Positions 36,621 through 45,851 of a stretch of 64,000 nucleotides of DNA are shown piece by piece. The DNA lies in NCBI GenBank assembly GCA_963664665.2, contig CAXXMH010000004.1, positions 1,364,001 through 1,428,000 of the forward strand, in the 5' to 3' direction. The notes beneath the pieces were generated by a model. The model saw only the letters and a program-made list of their open reading frames with translations. It was not told the origin of the DNA and searched no databases. Origin of the DNA: Bin55 sp963664665. Lineage in GTDB: Bacteria > Pseudomonadota > Gammaproteobacteria > Pseudomonadales > Azotimanducaceae. Both the position numbers and the translations under genes were made by a program. Positions within the stretch are counted from its first letter, which is position 1; each line of letters begins with the position of its first letter.

Positions 36621-36651
36621 AACAGAATCCCAAATTCGCCTCTGTTTTTTT
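36621..36651 (+). terminator. Possible weak terminator after fhs
   Basis: AACAGA at 36621-36626 can pair with TCTGTT at 36641-36646, followed by a run of T to 36651. The stem is short and the loop long (14 bases), so it is only a candidate. Confidence 0.35.
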
Positions 36652-36675
36652 CTTCGGATAACACTCATCTGAAAC

Positions 36676-38766
36676 CTAACCATCGCTTCCAAGAAACAGC
36701 AGCATCTCCCGAACCTCGTCGTCCACAAAACGAATGTTCCAACGCTTTTCCATGAATCTAATCAGGTCAAGACCTCGCTCACGTATCTCATCGGGTCCCC
36801 AATGCTGGTGTTGAGAAACTTCGATTTCCGAGTGCGACCCGTCTGCATAGCCGTTTCGGAGTATATTCCCATCGCGGTCGAACCTCGGGTTTTTCTTTTT
36901 TGCGAAGGAATCGTTCTGTAGAGATTTATTGATCGATAAAGAGAGAAGAAGCAAGTTGCCTAGGCTATTGCAGTACGCCGTTCGCGCTGACGGGCTGATT
37001 CCTTGGAATGCTTGCTCCCATGCTTCGGTATCGGTTTGCGGATATATATGCTCAATGGAGATATGGTCGTGCGGTGTCTTGTGCAAGTCATCCCAATCGA
37101 ACTTTTTCTGAACCGCGCCGGACAGTTTCTCCAACTCATATTCAAACAGGAAATACCTCAAACCGGTCCATGCGTAGTAGCCTTGTCCGACTTCGAATTT
37201 CTTCCGAAGCAACAGACAAAAATCCTCGTGTGCAAAGTAGTATCCCTCGGCCTTGAACGTAAAGCGCATGCGCTCTTGCAATCGATACTTCAGTTGCGCC
37301 AAGTCCATCTCGCCGCGGTCAATTGCACGGACTACATTGCTAAACTCCGAGCTCGCGTAACTTGAGCGGGATTGGGTTAGACGAAATACGATAAATACGA
37401 AGCGTTCTATCTCTCTGATGGCGCCGACGAGCTCATCGGAATCCTCGTTGTTTTTCAGAATCGCCATCAGCAGTGGACGAAAGTAAGCCATACCAAGACG
37501 ATTCAATCTTTGAATCCATTGAATTTCGTCTGATCCTATATCTCCAGCTATGTCTGGATAGAAAGTGTTGAACCAGTGAGCCGAAGATGTCTTAAGACTC
37601 ATAACATAATCACGAATCTCACTCGGTTGCAACTCCGCCACGTTTATGGACAAGCTGTTATCGGTCTCGTCCAATCCGTTCTCCTCGTCTGCATCCAGGT
37701 CCGTATCAGAGCTCTGTTCTTCGGTCTCCTCCAGTTCTACTGGTCGAAAGGTCTTACGCTGAACTCGTTGCGGTGTAAATTGCTCCTCCAAAAGAAACTT
37801 TATGTAGTCTCGACCCGTTTGCCGCGAGAATTTGAAGTACATCATCCAGTGAGCCCGTAGAAAGTCGTCATCATTCAGCGGCTTTGATTTGTTGCGACCT
37901 AGCTGGAAGTAGACCTCCTTCCACGCGTCGTTGATCAAGTGACGGAGATCTTTCCGTTCCGCTGCATCTAACTCATCTTCTGTATAGAGGGTAGTGAGGT
38001 AAATCAAACGATTTTTAAGTAATTCCAAATCTGAAAGTGTTTTGCCACGATTGTTCATCGTCTCAAACGCAACGAACACATCGAACTCATCCTTGATGAT
38101 GTACTCGTTGCACAGGAATTGTTTTGTCAGCTTGCGATACGTGTCGTGGAGTCCTTGGACGCCTTCTTTCTTGTGCAAGTCTTGCAATTGTTTTAGGAAG
38201 TATTCCTTCCCGTTACTGAGATTGAGTGTATAGAACGTCTCCGAAACCGTGCCAGCCCCTTCTTCACCCAAAACCCGGTATCTCATGTATTCGTAGCTTG
38301 GATTGTCAACTGTGTACCCAAACTTGTACGTGCGAAACGATTCTCCTGCCGGTTTATTCTCAAATAAAAACCTGCCTTCAATATCGCCGACGCTCAACGT
38401 GTCAGTTAGGAAAATAGCGTCATCCTCTCGATTGACGTTTTCAGGCAGATCGCGGAGAAACTCGATGAAAGCTTGTAGAAACAGCGTAAAGGTTGTCAGT
38501 CGCTGCTGACCGTCGACGATGTGATAAACCTTGTAGGAGTGGTCTTCGACTAACCAGAACTCCTTATCCTCCTTATTAATGTCAGTCGATGGTATTTCTT
38601 TCAGAGTCAACACACCGGTATAGTGAGACCGATTTTCTGGAAGATTGATGAGGTCAGCCCAGAAAGCATCTAATTGATCTCTGCCCCAGGCATAGCCGCG
38701 CTGATAGTCAGGAATTCGAAATAGTTTCTCCTTGAAGAGGCTGTCAAGTGGCTTGGGTTCGTCCAT
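36676..38766 (-). CDS. DUF262/DUF1524 protein, GmrSD-like
   Basis: A 696-residue fused protein. The N-terminal DUF262 (GmrS/ParB-like NTPase) has FRIPDYQRGYAWGRDQLDAF and the diagnostic VDGQQRLTTFTLF near residue 85; the C-terminal DUF1524 nuclease has ISIEHIYPQTDTEAW with the HxxP-type motif of the His-Me finger. Proteins of this make-up include the type IV restriction enzyme GmrSD, which cuts modified phage DNA. No modification or partner gene is adjacent. An acidic linker rich in Asp and Glu lies near residues 345-375. Confidence 0.88.
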   Translation of the reverse strand: MDEPKPLDSLFKEKLFRIPDYQRGYAWGRDQLDAFWADLINLPENRSHYTGVLTLKEIPSTDINKEDKEFWLVEDHSYKVYHIVDGQQRLTTFTLFLQAFIEFLRDLPENVNREDDAIFLTDTLSVGDIEGRFLFENKPAGESFRTYKFGYTVDNPSYEYMRYRVLGEEGAGTVSETFYTLNLSNGKEYFLKQLQDLHKKEGVQGLHDTYRKLTKQFLCNEYIIKDEFDVFVAFETMNNRGKTLSDLELLKNRLIYLTTLYTEDELDAAERKDLRHLINDAWKEVYFQLGRNKSKPLNDDDFLRAHWMMYFKFSRQTGRDYIKFLLEEQFTPQRVQRKTFRPVELEETEEQSSDTDLDADEENGLDETDNSLSINVAELQPSEIRDYVMSLKTSSAHWFNTFYPDIAGDIGSDEIQWIQRLNRLGMAYFRPLLMAILKNNEDSDELVGAIREIERFVFIVFRLTQSRSSYASSEFSNVVRAIDRGEMDLAQLKYRLQERMRFTFKAEGYYFAHEDFCLLLRKKFEVGQGYYAWTGLRYFLFEYELEKLSGAVQKKFDWDDLHKTPHDHISIEHIYPQTDTEAWEQAFQGISPSARTAYCNSLGNLLLLSLSINKSLQNDSFAKKKNPRFDRDGNILRNGYADGSHSEIEVSQHQHWGPDEIRERGLDLIRFMEKRWNIRFVDDEVREMLLFLGSDG

Positions 38767-39427
38767 TAGAGTGCTCGTTAGTTAGTTTGGTCATTGGGTC
38801 TTAAATTTCACTACGTGCTCTTTCCTGGTCATTGGCCATGATCCGTGAGCTGTTCTTATTTCAGCTAATTGACCAAATGTCTCGGTACACAGTCCACAAA
38901 ACCACGAATCGATCCGAAGGTTGATTGCACGAGTCACGTTGGAAGAACGAATAGTGAGGTCTAGCTTGGGTCTGTAGGCTAGTTGCGTAGTGACTTCCAG
39001 TATGTTTGAATTTTTGCGTCTTTGCCCTAGTGTCCATCAAGTCGTCAGTCTGGACCCTCATTACTTACACTTTTTTGCGGTTATGGAGTGCAATTTCGGC
39101 AGCGCATTAAATTGAAGTCGCGAGTTCGGGTCATATCCACGCACGCCGTCCTTCAAGCTTCAGTGATTACGCAATTTTGAAGTGATCGAAGAAGTTGAGC
39201 TCAAATAAACGAAATGACGCAAAAATTCGTCCTAGAGAGCGTAAAAGTCACGTTTCACTGCCGATTCTAGCTACACAAAATCGAATTCAGTGCGATTCGC
39301 GAATATTACAACCCAGGGACTGCATGAAATCGACGGCGTGTTCTAACGACTCAGGACTAAAACCGGATCGTTACTAGAGCACTTTGAATCGAAAACGCGC
39401 TAGAAACGTGCGCTCTGCTTGCAGTCG
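38767..39427. other. Long intergenic region, no gene seen
   Basis: About 660 bases without a convincing frame. TGGTCATTGG occurs at 38789-38798 and 38826-38835, close upstream of the DUF262 gene, and a related inverted form (ATTGACCAAAT) follows near 38869; these may be regulator sites. Nothing else was recognised. Confidence 0.5.
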
Positions 39428-40345
39428 TTACTGTGTCAGATGTACTTCAAGCCGCGCTAGTTCCTCCTGCAGCATACCTGCTACTTGGTAGACGTGGGAC
39501 GGAAAAATGTGCTTCGGTCGTTCAATCGGCGGAACATCGACGTCAACGGCATCGAGTGTTAAGGTGAGATAGGCTACTTCTGCGAGCACGGTAGTTGCCA
39601 AGTCGTACACATCTGACGGTGATATATCACGCCGCCGCAATTCCCGCCTCAAATTCAACTGTAAAACACTGACGCCGTGTTGTGCACCAATATCCTGCGC
39701 GATACCGAGGCATTCGAGAACTCGACGATAGACATCGGCAGGCACTTTACTTGGCGCAAAAGGTGGTAATTCGCCGTAGTCGGCAGCGGACTCATCCGTC
39801 GTGAGTGCACCGGCAACGTATGTTGCAGCTAACTCTAGCTGCGCGAATACGTCTTGTGGCTGGATTGGACGATCAAGCATTAGATTCAATTGACGATTGA
39901 CTTGCACAGTTTCCCGGAGGACATCTCGGGGTTGCCGTTCCGCCTCACGCACCGGTAATTCGGTTCGATAGTTGATACCCAGCTCTTTTCGTATCGATTC
40001 GACGCGCTCTTGCGCAGCATGAACCATCTGTAATACGTGTTGAGGTTCGATTTCGCCGGTCGGAATCGGAGGCATGACACTCTCGTCACCGGTCAACTGT
40101 TTGTCAAGTCGACCGACCTTGCGAAATAGGGTTTGCGACTGGTAATAAACATGCCGCGGTTCAGCGTGCTCAACGACCCAAGCGGGAGCTTCGTGTTGCG
40201 GCCGTCCCATGACTTCGCGAATGAGTTCGATGTCTTGCGAAACTTGACGTACTGCCTGATATACGTCAGGAGGTTCAATCTCTGACGCGCCCAATGTACC
40301 GAGGGTACATGAAACAGCCAAGATACGCATATATTTGTGAATCAT
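39428..40345 (-). CDS. Exported protein of eight ~40-residue PxDVY repeats
   Basis: From ATG 40345 the protein has about 305 residues with a short signal-like start (MRILAVSCTLGTLGAS). The mature part is made of eight units of about 35-40 residues, each opening with a variant of PPDVY: EPPDVY, EPRHVY, EPQHVL, QPRDVL, QPQDVF, VPADVY, SPSDVY, FPSHVY, each followed by an amphipathic helix such as QDIELIREVMG. No family name comes to mind. A helical-hairpin periplasmic scaffold is likely. The frame is open to 40480, but the upstream part is basic and looks non-coding. Confidence 0.7.
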   Translation of the reverse strand: MIHKYMRILAVSCTLGTLGASEIEPPDVYQAVRQVSQDIELIREVMGRPQHEAPAWVVEHAEPRHVYYQSQTLFRKVGRLDKQLTGDESVMPPIPTGEIEPQHVLQMVHAAQERVESIRKELGINYRTELPVREAERQPRDVLRETVQVNRQLNLMLDRPIQPQDVFAQLELAATYVAGALTTDESAADYGELPPFAPSKVPADVYRRVLECLGIAQDIGAQHGVSVLQLNLRRELRRRDISPSDVYDLATTVLAEVAYLTLTLDAVDVDVPPIERPKHIFPSHVYQVAGMLQEELARLEVHLTQ

Positions 40346-40556
40346 TGATCGCGCTCTCACCGCATAGCGGAACACCATCATAAACCGTTTTTCGCTATGA
40401 ACTACGTTTAGTTTGACTACCAAAACACCCCTTCTAAAATTCCGCCGCTCTCGAGCTACATCAATGGCACGCCGAATCAAGGCGTGTGCTCAATTCGATT
40501 GGCTACCTTGCCAACCCTTAAAGAAGTTGCAGCAAGGGTAACTACAGGTCCGACAC

Positions 40557-41564
40557 TTGACACTTAGAAAACGCATAGCGGTCACACTTCCAATCAACCA
40601 ATCACTTCACGACACCATCGAGGTGGTGCAGTGGGCGGAACGAAATGGATTTGATGATGGTTGGTTCGCGGATCCCGGCGCGCCTGATGGTTTGACCACG
40701 GCTGCCGCAATTGCAGCGCATACAAGCACACTTCGAATCGGCATGGCGATCGTGCCCGTTTACACGCGATCGCCGACGGTTCTGGCCGCTTCCGCCGATG
40801 TCGTCGGACAAGCGTTGCCAGGACGCTTCATACTGGGTCTGGGAGCGTCTAGTGAGGCAATCCTGCAAGCTTTCAATGGCATCAAACTTGAGAAACCGCT
40901 AACTCGCGTCAAGGAGACTGCGATTCTCGTTCGAAGCATGCTGAAAGGAGAAAAATCGGACTTCACTGACTTGGATACCGTGTATAGCCGCGGTTATTCT
41001 CAAGATCCTTCCGAACCAACGATTCCAATCTATCTTGCGGCGTTGCGGCCAAGAATGATCGAAATGGCCGCAGAGGTCGGTGATGGCGTGATCTTCAATT
41101 TGTGGCCGCGCACAGCGCTACCTAAGATGCTCGAACACGTTGAGATCGGCGCAGCGCGTGCGGGCAAGAAACTCGAAGATGTAGAAATTGTCAATCGGTT
41201 CGCGACGATCGTCTCCGATGACAAGGAAGCAGCACTTGAGCAATTCCGTCGTTGGTTCATTCCGTATTTCGGCAATCCGGTATACAACAAATTCCTCGCG
41301 TGGTGTGGCTATCCAGACGAAGCGGAAGAGTTGCTTGAAGGATGGACGACTCGCGACCGCGCTCGAACGGCAGCAGCTTTTCATGACGAGTTAGTAGATG
41401 CGATCGGCGTGGTTGGGACACCCGAAGAGGTGCGCGCTCGAATCAAGCAACACGCGGAGGAAGGCATTACGACGAGCATCATCGCACCCGTCGGCAAATT
41501 GAGTCTCGACGAGGCGAAGGTGACGTTCAATGCGTTTACACAAGATCGCTTCAGCCTCGGTTAA
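40557..41564 (+). CDS. LLM-class flavin oxidoreductase
   Basis: A 335-residue luciferase-fold oxidoreductase from TTG 40557. Features: WAERNGFDDGWFADPGAPDG, the loop AHTSTLRIGMAIVPVYTRSP, LPGRFILGLGASSEAI and PIYLAALRPRMIEMAAEVGDG. First gene of an apparent five-gene operon with gaps of 5, 27, 32 and 12 bases. FMN or F420 could be the cofactor. Confidence 0.88.
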   Translation: MTLRKRIAVTLPINQSLHDTIEVVQWAERNGFDDGWFADPGAPDGLTTAAAIAAHTSTLRIGMAIVPVYTRSPTVLAASADVVGQALPGRFILGLGASSEAILQAFNGIKLEKPLTRVKETAILVRSMLKGEKSDFTDLDTVYSRGYSQDPSEPTIPIYLAALRPRMIEMAAEVGDGVIFNLWPRTALPKMLEHVEIGAARAGKKLEDVEIVNRFATIVSDDKEAALEQFRRWFIPYFGNPVYNKFLAWCGYPDEAEELLEGWTTRDRARTAAAFHDELVDAIGVVGTPEEVRARIKQHAEEGITTSIIAPVGKLSLDEAKVTFNAFTQDRFSLG

Positions 41565-41569
41565 CGCGT

Positions 41570-42193
41570 GTGCGGATTTACTTGGCGCGACATGGTGAGA
41601 CCCAGTGGAATGTTGAACGACGTATGCAAGGGTGGGGCGACTCCACACTGACCCAAATCGGTCAAGACCAAGCCCGCCGACATGGCGAATTACTAAAACG
41701 CGAATGCGTCTCCCAAATTTTTGCTTCGGATCTAGGTCGGGTACGCCAGACGCTTGCGCTCATTCAGGAAGCGTGTGAAGCGGATACTCGCTTCGACGAA
41801 AACCTGCGCGAATGCAACATGGGTCAGTGGGAAGGCCAGCTAGTAGATGAGATTGAAGAGGCGTGGCAAGAGGAGTATCGACTTTGGCGACAGAACAACG
41901 AACGGTTTTCGCCACCTGATGGCGAGTCAATCGATGCCATGAAACCTCGTGTGTCTAAGGTCTTGGATGCGATCACGGGGAATGCCGAGACCCGCATCGC
42001 GTTTGTGACGCATGGCATCACCACGCGCGTGCTCTTAGATCTTATGATCGGATTAACGACGGCGCAGAAGGCACAATTGCGAGTGCCGAACGGCGTTGTT
42101 CACATGGTCGAGACGCACCACGACTCGACGAGCGTATTTCATTTTCGCGACGGCGGTGAGAGTGTCGAAGGCATCTGTACGTCACGCGTATAA
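41570..42193 (+). CDS. Histidine phosphatase (phosphoglycerate mutase-like) family protein
   Basis: A 207-residue cytoplasmic phosphatase from GTG 41570, five bases after the preceding LLM gene. The catalytic RHG motif is in MRIYLARHGETQWN, the partner Arg in FASDLGRVRQTL, the acid Glu in LRECNMGQWEGQ and the second His in FVTHGITTRVLLDL. The family covers cobalamin-pathway and sugar or nucleotide phosphatases; the true substrate is not evident. Confidence 0.9.
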   Translation: MRIYLARHGETQWNVERRMQGWGDSTLTQIGQDQARRHGELLKRECVSQIFASDLGRVRQTLALIQEACEADTRFDENLRECNMGQWEGQLVDEIEEAWQEEYRLWRQNNERFSPPDGESIDAMKPRVSKVLDAITGNAETRIAFVTHGITTRVLLDLMIGLTTAQKAQLRVPNGVVHMVETHHDSTSVFHFRDGGESVEGICTSRV

Positions 42194-42220
42194 ACCGGAT
42201 ATTCAATTAGGAAATTAACG

Positions 42221-43225
42221 ATGAAAGTTGACACCAGCATTGGTTTCGATCTCAGCAACGTCGGTGAGCACGCCGCGCGGATGGAATCCGTTGGCTACAC
42301 CGGTTTGCAGACGGCCGAAACGGGACACGATCCCTTCTTGCCATTGGCGCAGGCGGCACTACATACGTCGAACGCAGACCTGATCACGAGCATCGTCGTG
42401 GCATTCGCACGTACGCCGATGGTGTTAGCGCCGATTGCTCACGACCTAAATGCGGTTTCGAAAGGCCGATTCGTGCTTGGTTTAGGCTCTCAGATTCGCG
42501 CGCACATTACCAAGCGGTTTAGCATGCCTTGGTCACATCCAGCGCCGCGAATGAGAGAGTTCATCCTTGCATTACGCGCGATATGGGCGAACTGGTACGA
42601 CAATGAGCCTCTGAGTTTCGTTGGTAAGTTCTACACGCACACGTTAATGACGCCGTTCTTCACGCCTGGTAATACGGAATACGGTGCTCCTCGAGTTTTC
42701 CTCGCCGCGGTTGGACCCTTAATGACGGAAGTCGCAGCTGAAGTCGCAGACGGCATGATCGTCCACCCATTCACAACGGAGAAGTACCTTCGCGAAACTA
42801 CGATTCCTGCTCTGGAAAAGGGGTGGGCCAAAGCAGGCAAGAGTCGCGAGGACTTTGAAATCAGCTATCCATGCTTTGTCGTGACCGCGGATGATGAGAA
42901 GGGCTTAGAACGAGCGAAAGGCGCAACGCGTCAACAGATCGCGTTCTATGGTTCTACACCAGCGTACAAGGGAGTTCTCGACAGCATCGGCGCAGGTGAA
43001 CTTCAAGGTGAGCTGAACGCCATGTCAAAACAAGGCCGATGGCAAGATATGGGTAACCTGATTACGGACGACATTTTGAAAGAGTTTGCCGTAATTGATG
43101 AGCCACAGAATCTTGCGGGTGAGTTGAAGCGGCGATACGGTGATCTGATTGATCGAACGTCTGTTGCATACGACACGATTCCGCAGGCGCATCGTGACGA
43201 TTTCTTCCGTGCATTGACCAGCTAG
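42221..43225 (+). CDS. LLM-class oxidoreductase, probably F420-dependent (TIGR03617-like)
   Basis: A 334-residue oxidoreductase with the start MKVDTSIGFDLSNVGEHAAR and a well-placed AGGAAA ribosome site. Blocks TGLQTAETGHDPFLPLAQA, VVAFARTPMVLAPIAHDLN, GRFVLGLGSQIRAHITKRF and SMPWSHPAPRMREF match my memory of the TIGR03617 group of predicted F420 enzymes. If correct it would imply F420 or a substitute flavin in this organism, which is unusual for a gammaproteobacterium. Confidence 0.85.
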   Translation: MKVDTSIGFDLSNVGEHAARMESVGYTGLQTAETGHDPFLPLAQAALHTSNADLITSIVVAFARTPMVLAPIAHDLNAVSKGRFVLGLGSQIRAHITKRFSMPWSHPAPRMREFILALRAIWANWYDNEPLSFVGKFYTHTLMTPFFTPGNTEYGAPRVFLAAVGPLMTEVAAEVADGMIVHPFTTEKYLRETTIPALEKGWAKAGKSREDFEISYPCFVVTADDEKGLERAKGATRQQIAFYGSTPAYKGVLDSIGAGELQGELNAMSKQGRWQDMGNLITDDILKEFAVIDEPQNLAGELKRRYGDLIDRTSVAYDTIPQAHRDDFFRALTS

Positions 43226-43257
43226 ATTTCGAGTAGGCAGCTGCGCTGAGCATTGGC

Positions 43258-43653
43258 ATGAAGATTCAATCGCTTCACCAAATTAGTTTGTCCGTGCACG
43301 ATCTCGACGCGGCAATTGGCTTTTACTGTGATGTTCTCGGGTTGAAGTTGCGAGCACGCTTCGACCAAGGTGTGAAACTCGCATTCCTCGACCTTCCTGG
43401 CACTCGCCTCATGCTTGAACAAGGTGAGGGATCGGTAAGTGGCAGTGTGATCTATCTGGGCGTTGGTGACATCGATGCGGCCGTTTCGGAAGCTAAAGCC
43501 AAAGGTGTTGAGGTCATCGGCGAACCGCATGCGATACATCACGACGCGGAAGGTCTATTCGGCACGGCCGGCGAATCTGAATTCATGGCTTTTCTCAAAG
43601 ATCCGAGCGGCAACGTGATCTCACTTGCACAGCGCAAGCCGGCCTCGAATTGA
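43258..43653 (+). CDS. VOC-family (glyoxalase/epimerase-like) protein
   Basis: A 131-residue single-module pair of beta-alpha-beta-beta-beta units. The metal ligands are visible as His near the start (LHQISLSVHD), Glu in LMLEQGEG and a terminal MAFLKDPSGNVISL. Methylmalonyl-CoA epimerase, glyoxalase or isomerase functions are possible. It is embedded in the operon between the second LLM enzyme and the deaminase. Confidence 0.85.
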   Translation: MKIQSLHQISLSVHDLDAAIGFYCDVLGLKLRARFDQGVKLAFLDLPGTRLMLEQGEGSVSGSVIYLGVGDIDAAVSEAKAKGVEVIGEPHAIHHDAEGLFGTAGESEFMAFLKDPSGNVISLAQRKPASN

Positions 43654-43665
43654 GGGGCATCACCA

Positions 43666-44631
43666 ATGATTGACGAAGCCATCGCACTGTCCAAGTCGCT
43701 CCCGAAGGCGGAACTGCACATGCACTTAGAGGGCGCATTACAACCTGAGTTGATTTTTAAATTCGTGGGGCGAAACGGCAGGGATTTGCCGTATCAATCG
43801 ATCGAGGAACTTCGCGCGAAGTACGAATTCACCGATCTTCAGGATTTCATCAACGTGTATCTCGTCGGCTTCAACAGTCTTGCAACGTCCGAGGACTACG
43901 AAGACTTAGCCAACGACTACTGTGAGCATGCGAGTGCAGAGAACATCACGCACGCCGAGGTATTCATCGAAGCACAGGCTGGTAGTTTCATGACGGGCAC
44001 ACCCCTCGAAGCCATCATGAACGGGTGCATACAAGCTGCCGAAGTTTGGAAGGAACGCGGCGTCGAGCTCTTGCTTATCCCCACATTCTTACGTCATCAG
44101 CCCGAAAGCGAAGCGCTGAAGAGTCTGGACGAGCTCGAACCTTACTACGACAACATTGTCGGAATCGGATTAGCGGCCGCCGAGGTTGGATTTCCGCCAG
44201 AGAAATTTCGAACCTTATTCAGACGTGCGCATGATCTGGGGCTTCATACAGTTGCACACGCAGGTGAGGAAGGTCCGCCCGAATACGTGTGGGGTGCGCT
44301 GGATGATCTCGGTGTTGAGCGGATCGATCATGGAAATCGGGCGATCGAGGATCCTGTGTTGGTCAGTCGATTGGCGCGGGATCAGATTCCGTTAACGATG
44401 TGTCCGTTGTCGAATTTACGCCTGTGCGTTGTGGATGACCTCCGAAACCATCCACTGAAACGGTTCCTTGATGCTGGGATCAAAGCGACCGTTAATTCGG
44501 ACGATCCAGCCTATTTCGGTGGGTACCTCAATGAGAATTTCGAGCAGATCATCCGCGCGTTGAACCTATCCGCCGATGACGTGCGGGAACTGGTACAGAA
44601 CTCCCACGACGCGTCATTCAAGGCTCCGTAG
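43666..44631 (+). CDS. add: Adenosine/adenine deaminase
   Basis: A 321-residue zinc deaminase of purines. HMHLEGAL near residue 18 gives two zinc ligands, TVAHAGEEGPPEYVWGAL gives the catalytic Glu and another His, ERIDHGNRAIEDP and NSDDPAYFGG give the final His and Asp. The AGEEGPP-x-Y form and the DHGNRA run lean towards adenine deaminase of the adenosine deaminase-like group rather than true adenosine deaminase, so the symbol is tentative. Last gene of the five-gene operon. Confidence 0.88.
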   Translation: MIDEAIALSKSLPKAELHMHLEGALQPELIFKFVGRNGRDLPYQSIEELRAKYEFTDLQDFINVYLVGFNSLATSEDYEDLANDYCEHASAENITHAEVFIEAQAGSFMTGTPLEAIMNGCIQAAEVWKERGVELLLIPTFLRHQPESEALKSLDELEPYYDNIVGIGLAAAEVGFPPEKFRTLFRRAHDLGLHTVAHAGEEGPPEYVWGALDDLGVERIDHGNRAIEDPVLVSRLARDQIPLTMCPLSNLRLCVVDDLRNHPLKRFLDAGIKATVNSDDPAYFGGYLNENFEQIIRALNLSADDVRELVQNSHDASFKAP

Positions 44632-44638
44632 CGCGGTA

Positions 44639-45649
44639 TTACTCAACGCCGAATTCGTACTCCGTCACGGCGTGCCAGACCTCGTTAGGTCGCAATATCG
44701 CATTCGGATAGTTCGCATGATTCGGCGCATCCGGAAATTGTTGAGTTTCAAGGCACAATCCTTCGTGCTTGCCGTAACGAACACCGTCCTTACCACGAGC
44801 GTCCAGGGTATTGCACGTGTAGAGCTGAACACCTGGCTGGTCTGTTCGAACGTCGCAGCTTCGACCTGAGCCAGGATCGTAGACACAAGCCGCATTGCGC
44901 AAACCAGTTCCGTTTATCGCAAAGGTGTGGTCGAATCCACCGGCGAGATCGATTTGCGGATGGCTCTCGTTAAGTCTTTCATGTAGACCGATTCTGTTTC
45001 TGAAGTCGAACGGGGTGTTAGTTACTTCTTCAATCTGTCCGAGTTGTGTCAATGCATCAGACACGGGTAAATAGTGGTCGGCGTTAATCGAGATTTCGTG
45101 ACTACCTACATGTGAGCCTTGTCGAGCGCTTAAATTGAAATAGTGGTGCGCTGTCAGGCTAACAGGGGTGGCTTTCGATGTGGATGCGGTTAGTTCAAGC
45201 CGGAGCGTGTTTCCGTCAAGCGAATAGATTGCCTGAACGTGCAACTCACCAGGAAATCCGGCGTCGCCGTCCTCGCTATCGAGCTCGAAGCGGACTGAAT
45301 TCCCCTCTTTCGTACCCTTCCATAGTCGATTTGCGAAGCCGCGACTACCGCCATGCAGCTGGTGCGGCGGGATGTTGGCTTCGAGTCGATACAGAACACC
45401 GTCAAGCTCAAACTGCGCATCGGTGATGCGGTTTGCGTAACGACCAACGATGCAATTGAAATGTGGGTGTGGCTTCGCGTGGTCATCAGGTGACGGACAC
45501 CCTAGTAGAACATCGCCGAGGTTTCGATTGCGATCAAGACACCAAATATTGGTGACCGTTGCACCGTAGTCGATCAGGTGTACGCGAACGTCGGAATCTG
45601 CGTCGATCAATTCATAACGCTCACCGATTGTGTGGACGTGGTCATTCAT
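44639..45649 (-). CDS. galM: Aldose 1-epimerase
   Basis: A 336-residue mutarotase from ATG 45649 (longer starts up to 45679 exist). The conserved core is present: GRYANRITDAQFELDG, the catalytic His region TAHHYFNLS near residue 170, and the terminal GLCLETQQFPDAPNHANYPNAI with the catalytic Glu. The enzyme interconverts alpha and beta anomers of galactose and related sugars. It converges on the deaminase operon. Confidence 0.92.
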   Translation of the reverse strand: MNDHVHTIGERYELIDADSDVRVHLIDYGATVTNIWCLDRNRNLGDVLLGCPSPDDHAKPHPHFNCIVGRYANRITDAQFELDGVLYRLEANIPPHQLHGGSRGFANRLWKGTKEGNSVRFELDSEDGDAGFPGELHVQAIYSLDGNTLRLELTASTSKATPVSLTAHHYFNLSARQGSHVGSHEISINADHYLPVSDALTQLGQIEEVTNTPFDFRNRIGLHERLNESHPQIDLAGGFDHTFAINGTGLRNAACVYDPGSGRSCDVRTDQPGVQLYTCNTLDARGKDGVRYGKHEGLCLETQQFPDAPNHANYPNAILRPNEVWHAVTEYEFGVE

Positions 45650-45851
45650 GGTTAACATCAAATTTCGATTTGAGATCAAGAAACATCGTCGATTTAGTAA
45701 GAGTAATCTGTCGTGGCTTGAACCCGAGCTCTTCGCGGTGCGGTGTCGACATACTCAAGTTTCGTCGGCTGACATCGTTGCGTGTAAATTTCGCAGCATA
45801 GGACAAGGTTTCCATCTCACAACCTGCTGCTTCATTAAGTCTTCTGACGCC

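Noticed and set aside
38861..39377. Short frames in the long gap after the DUF262 gene
   Set aside because: No ribosome site, no conserved pattern.
45630..45851. Longer start of the acyltransferase
   Set aside because: It overlaps the galM start region on the other strand and adds no recognisable sequence.
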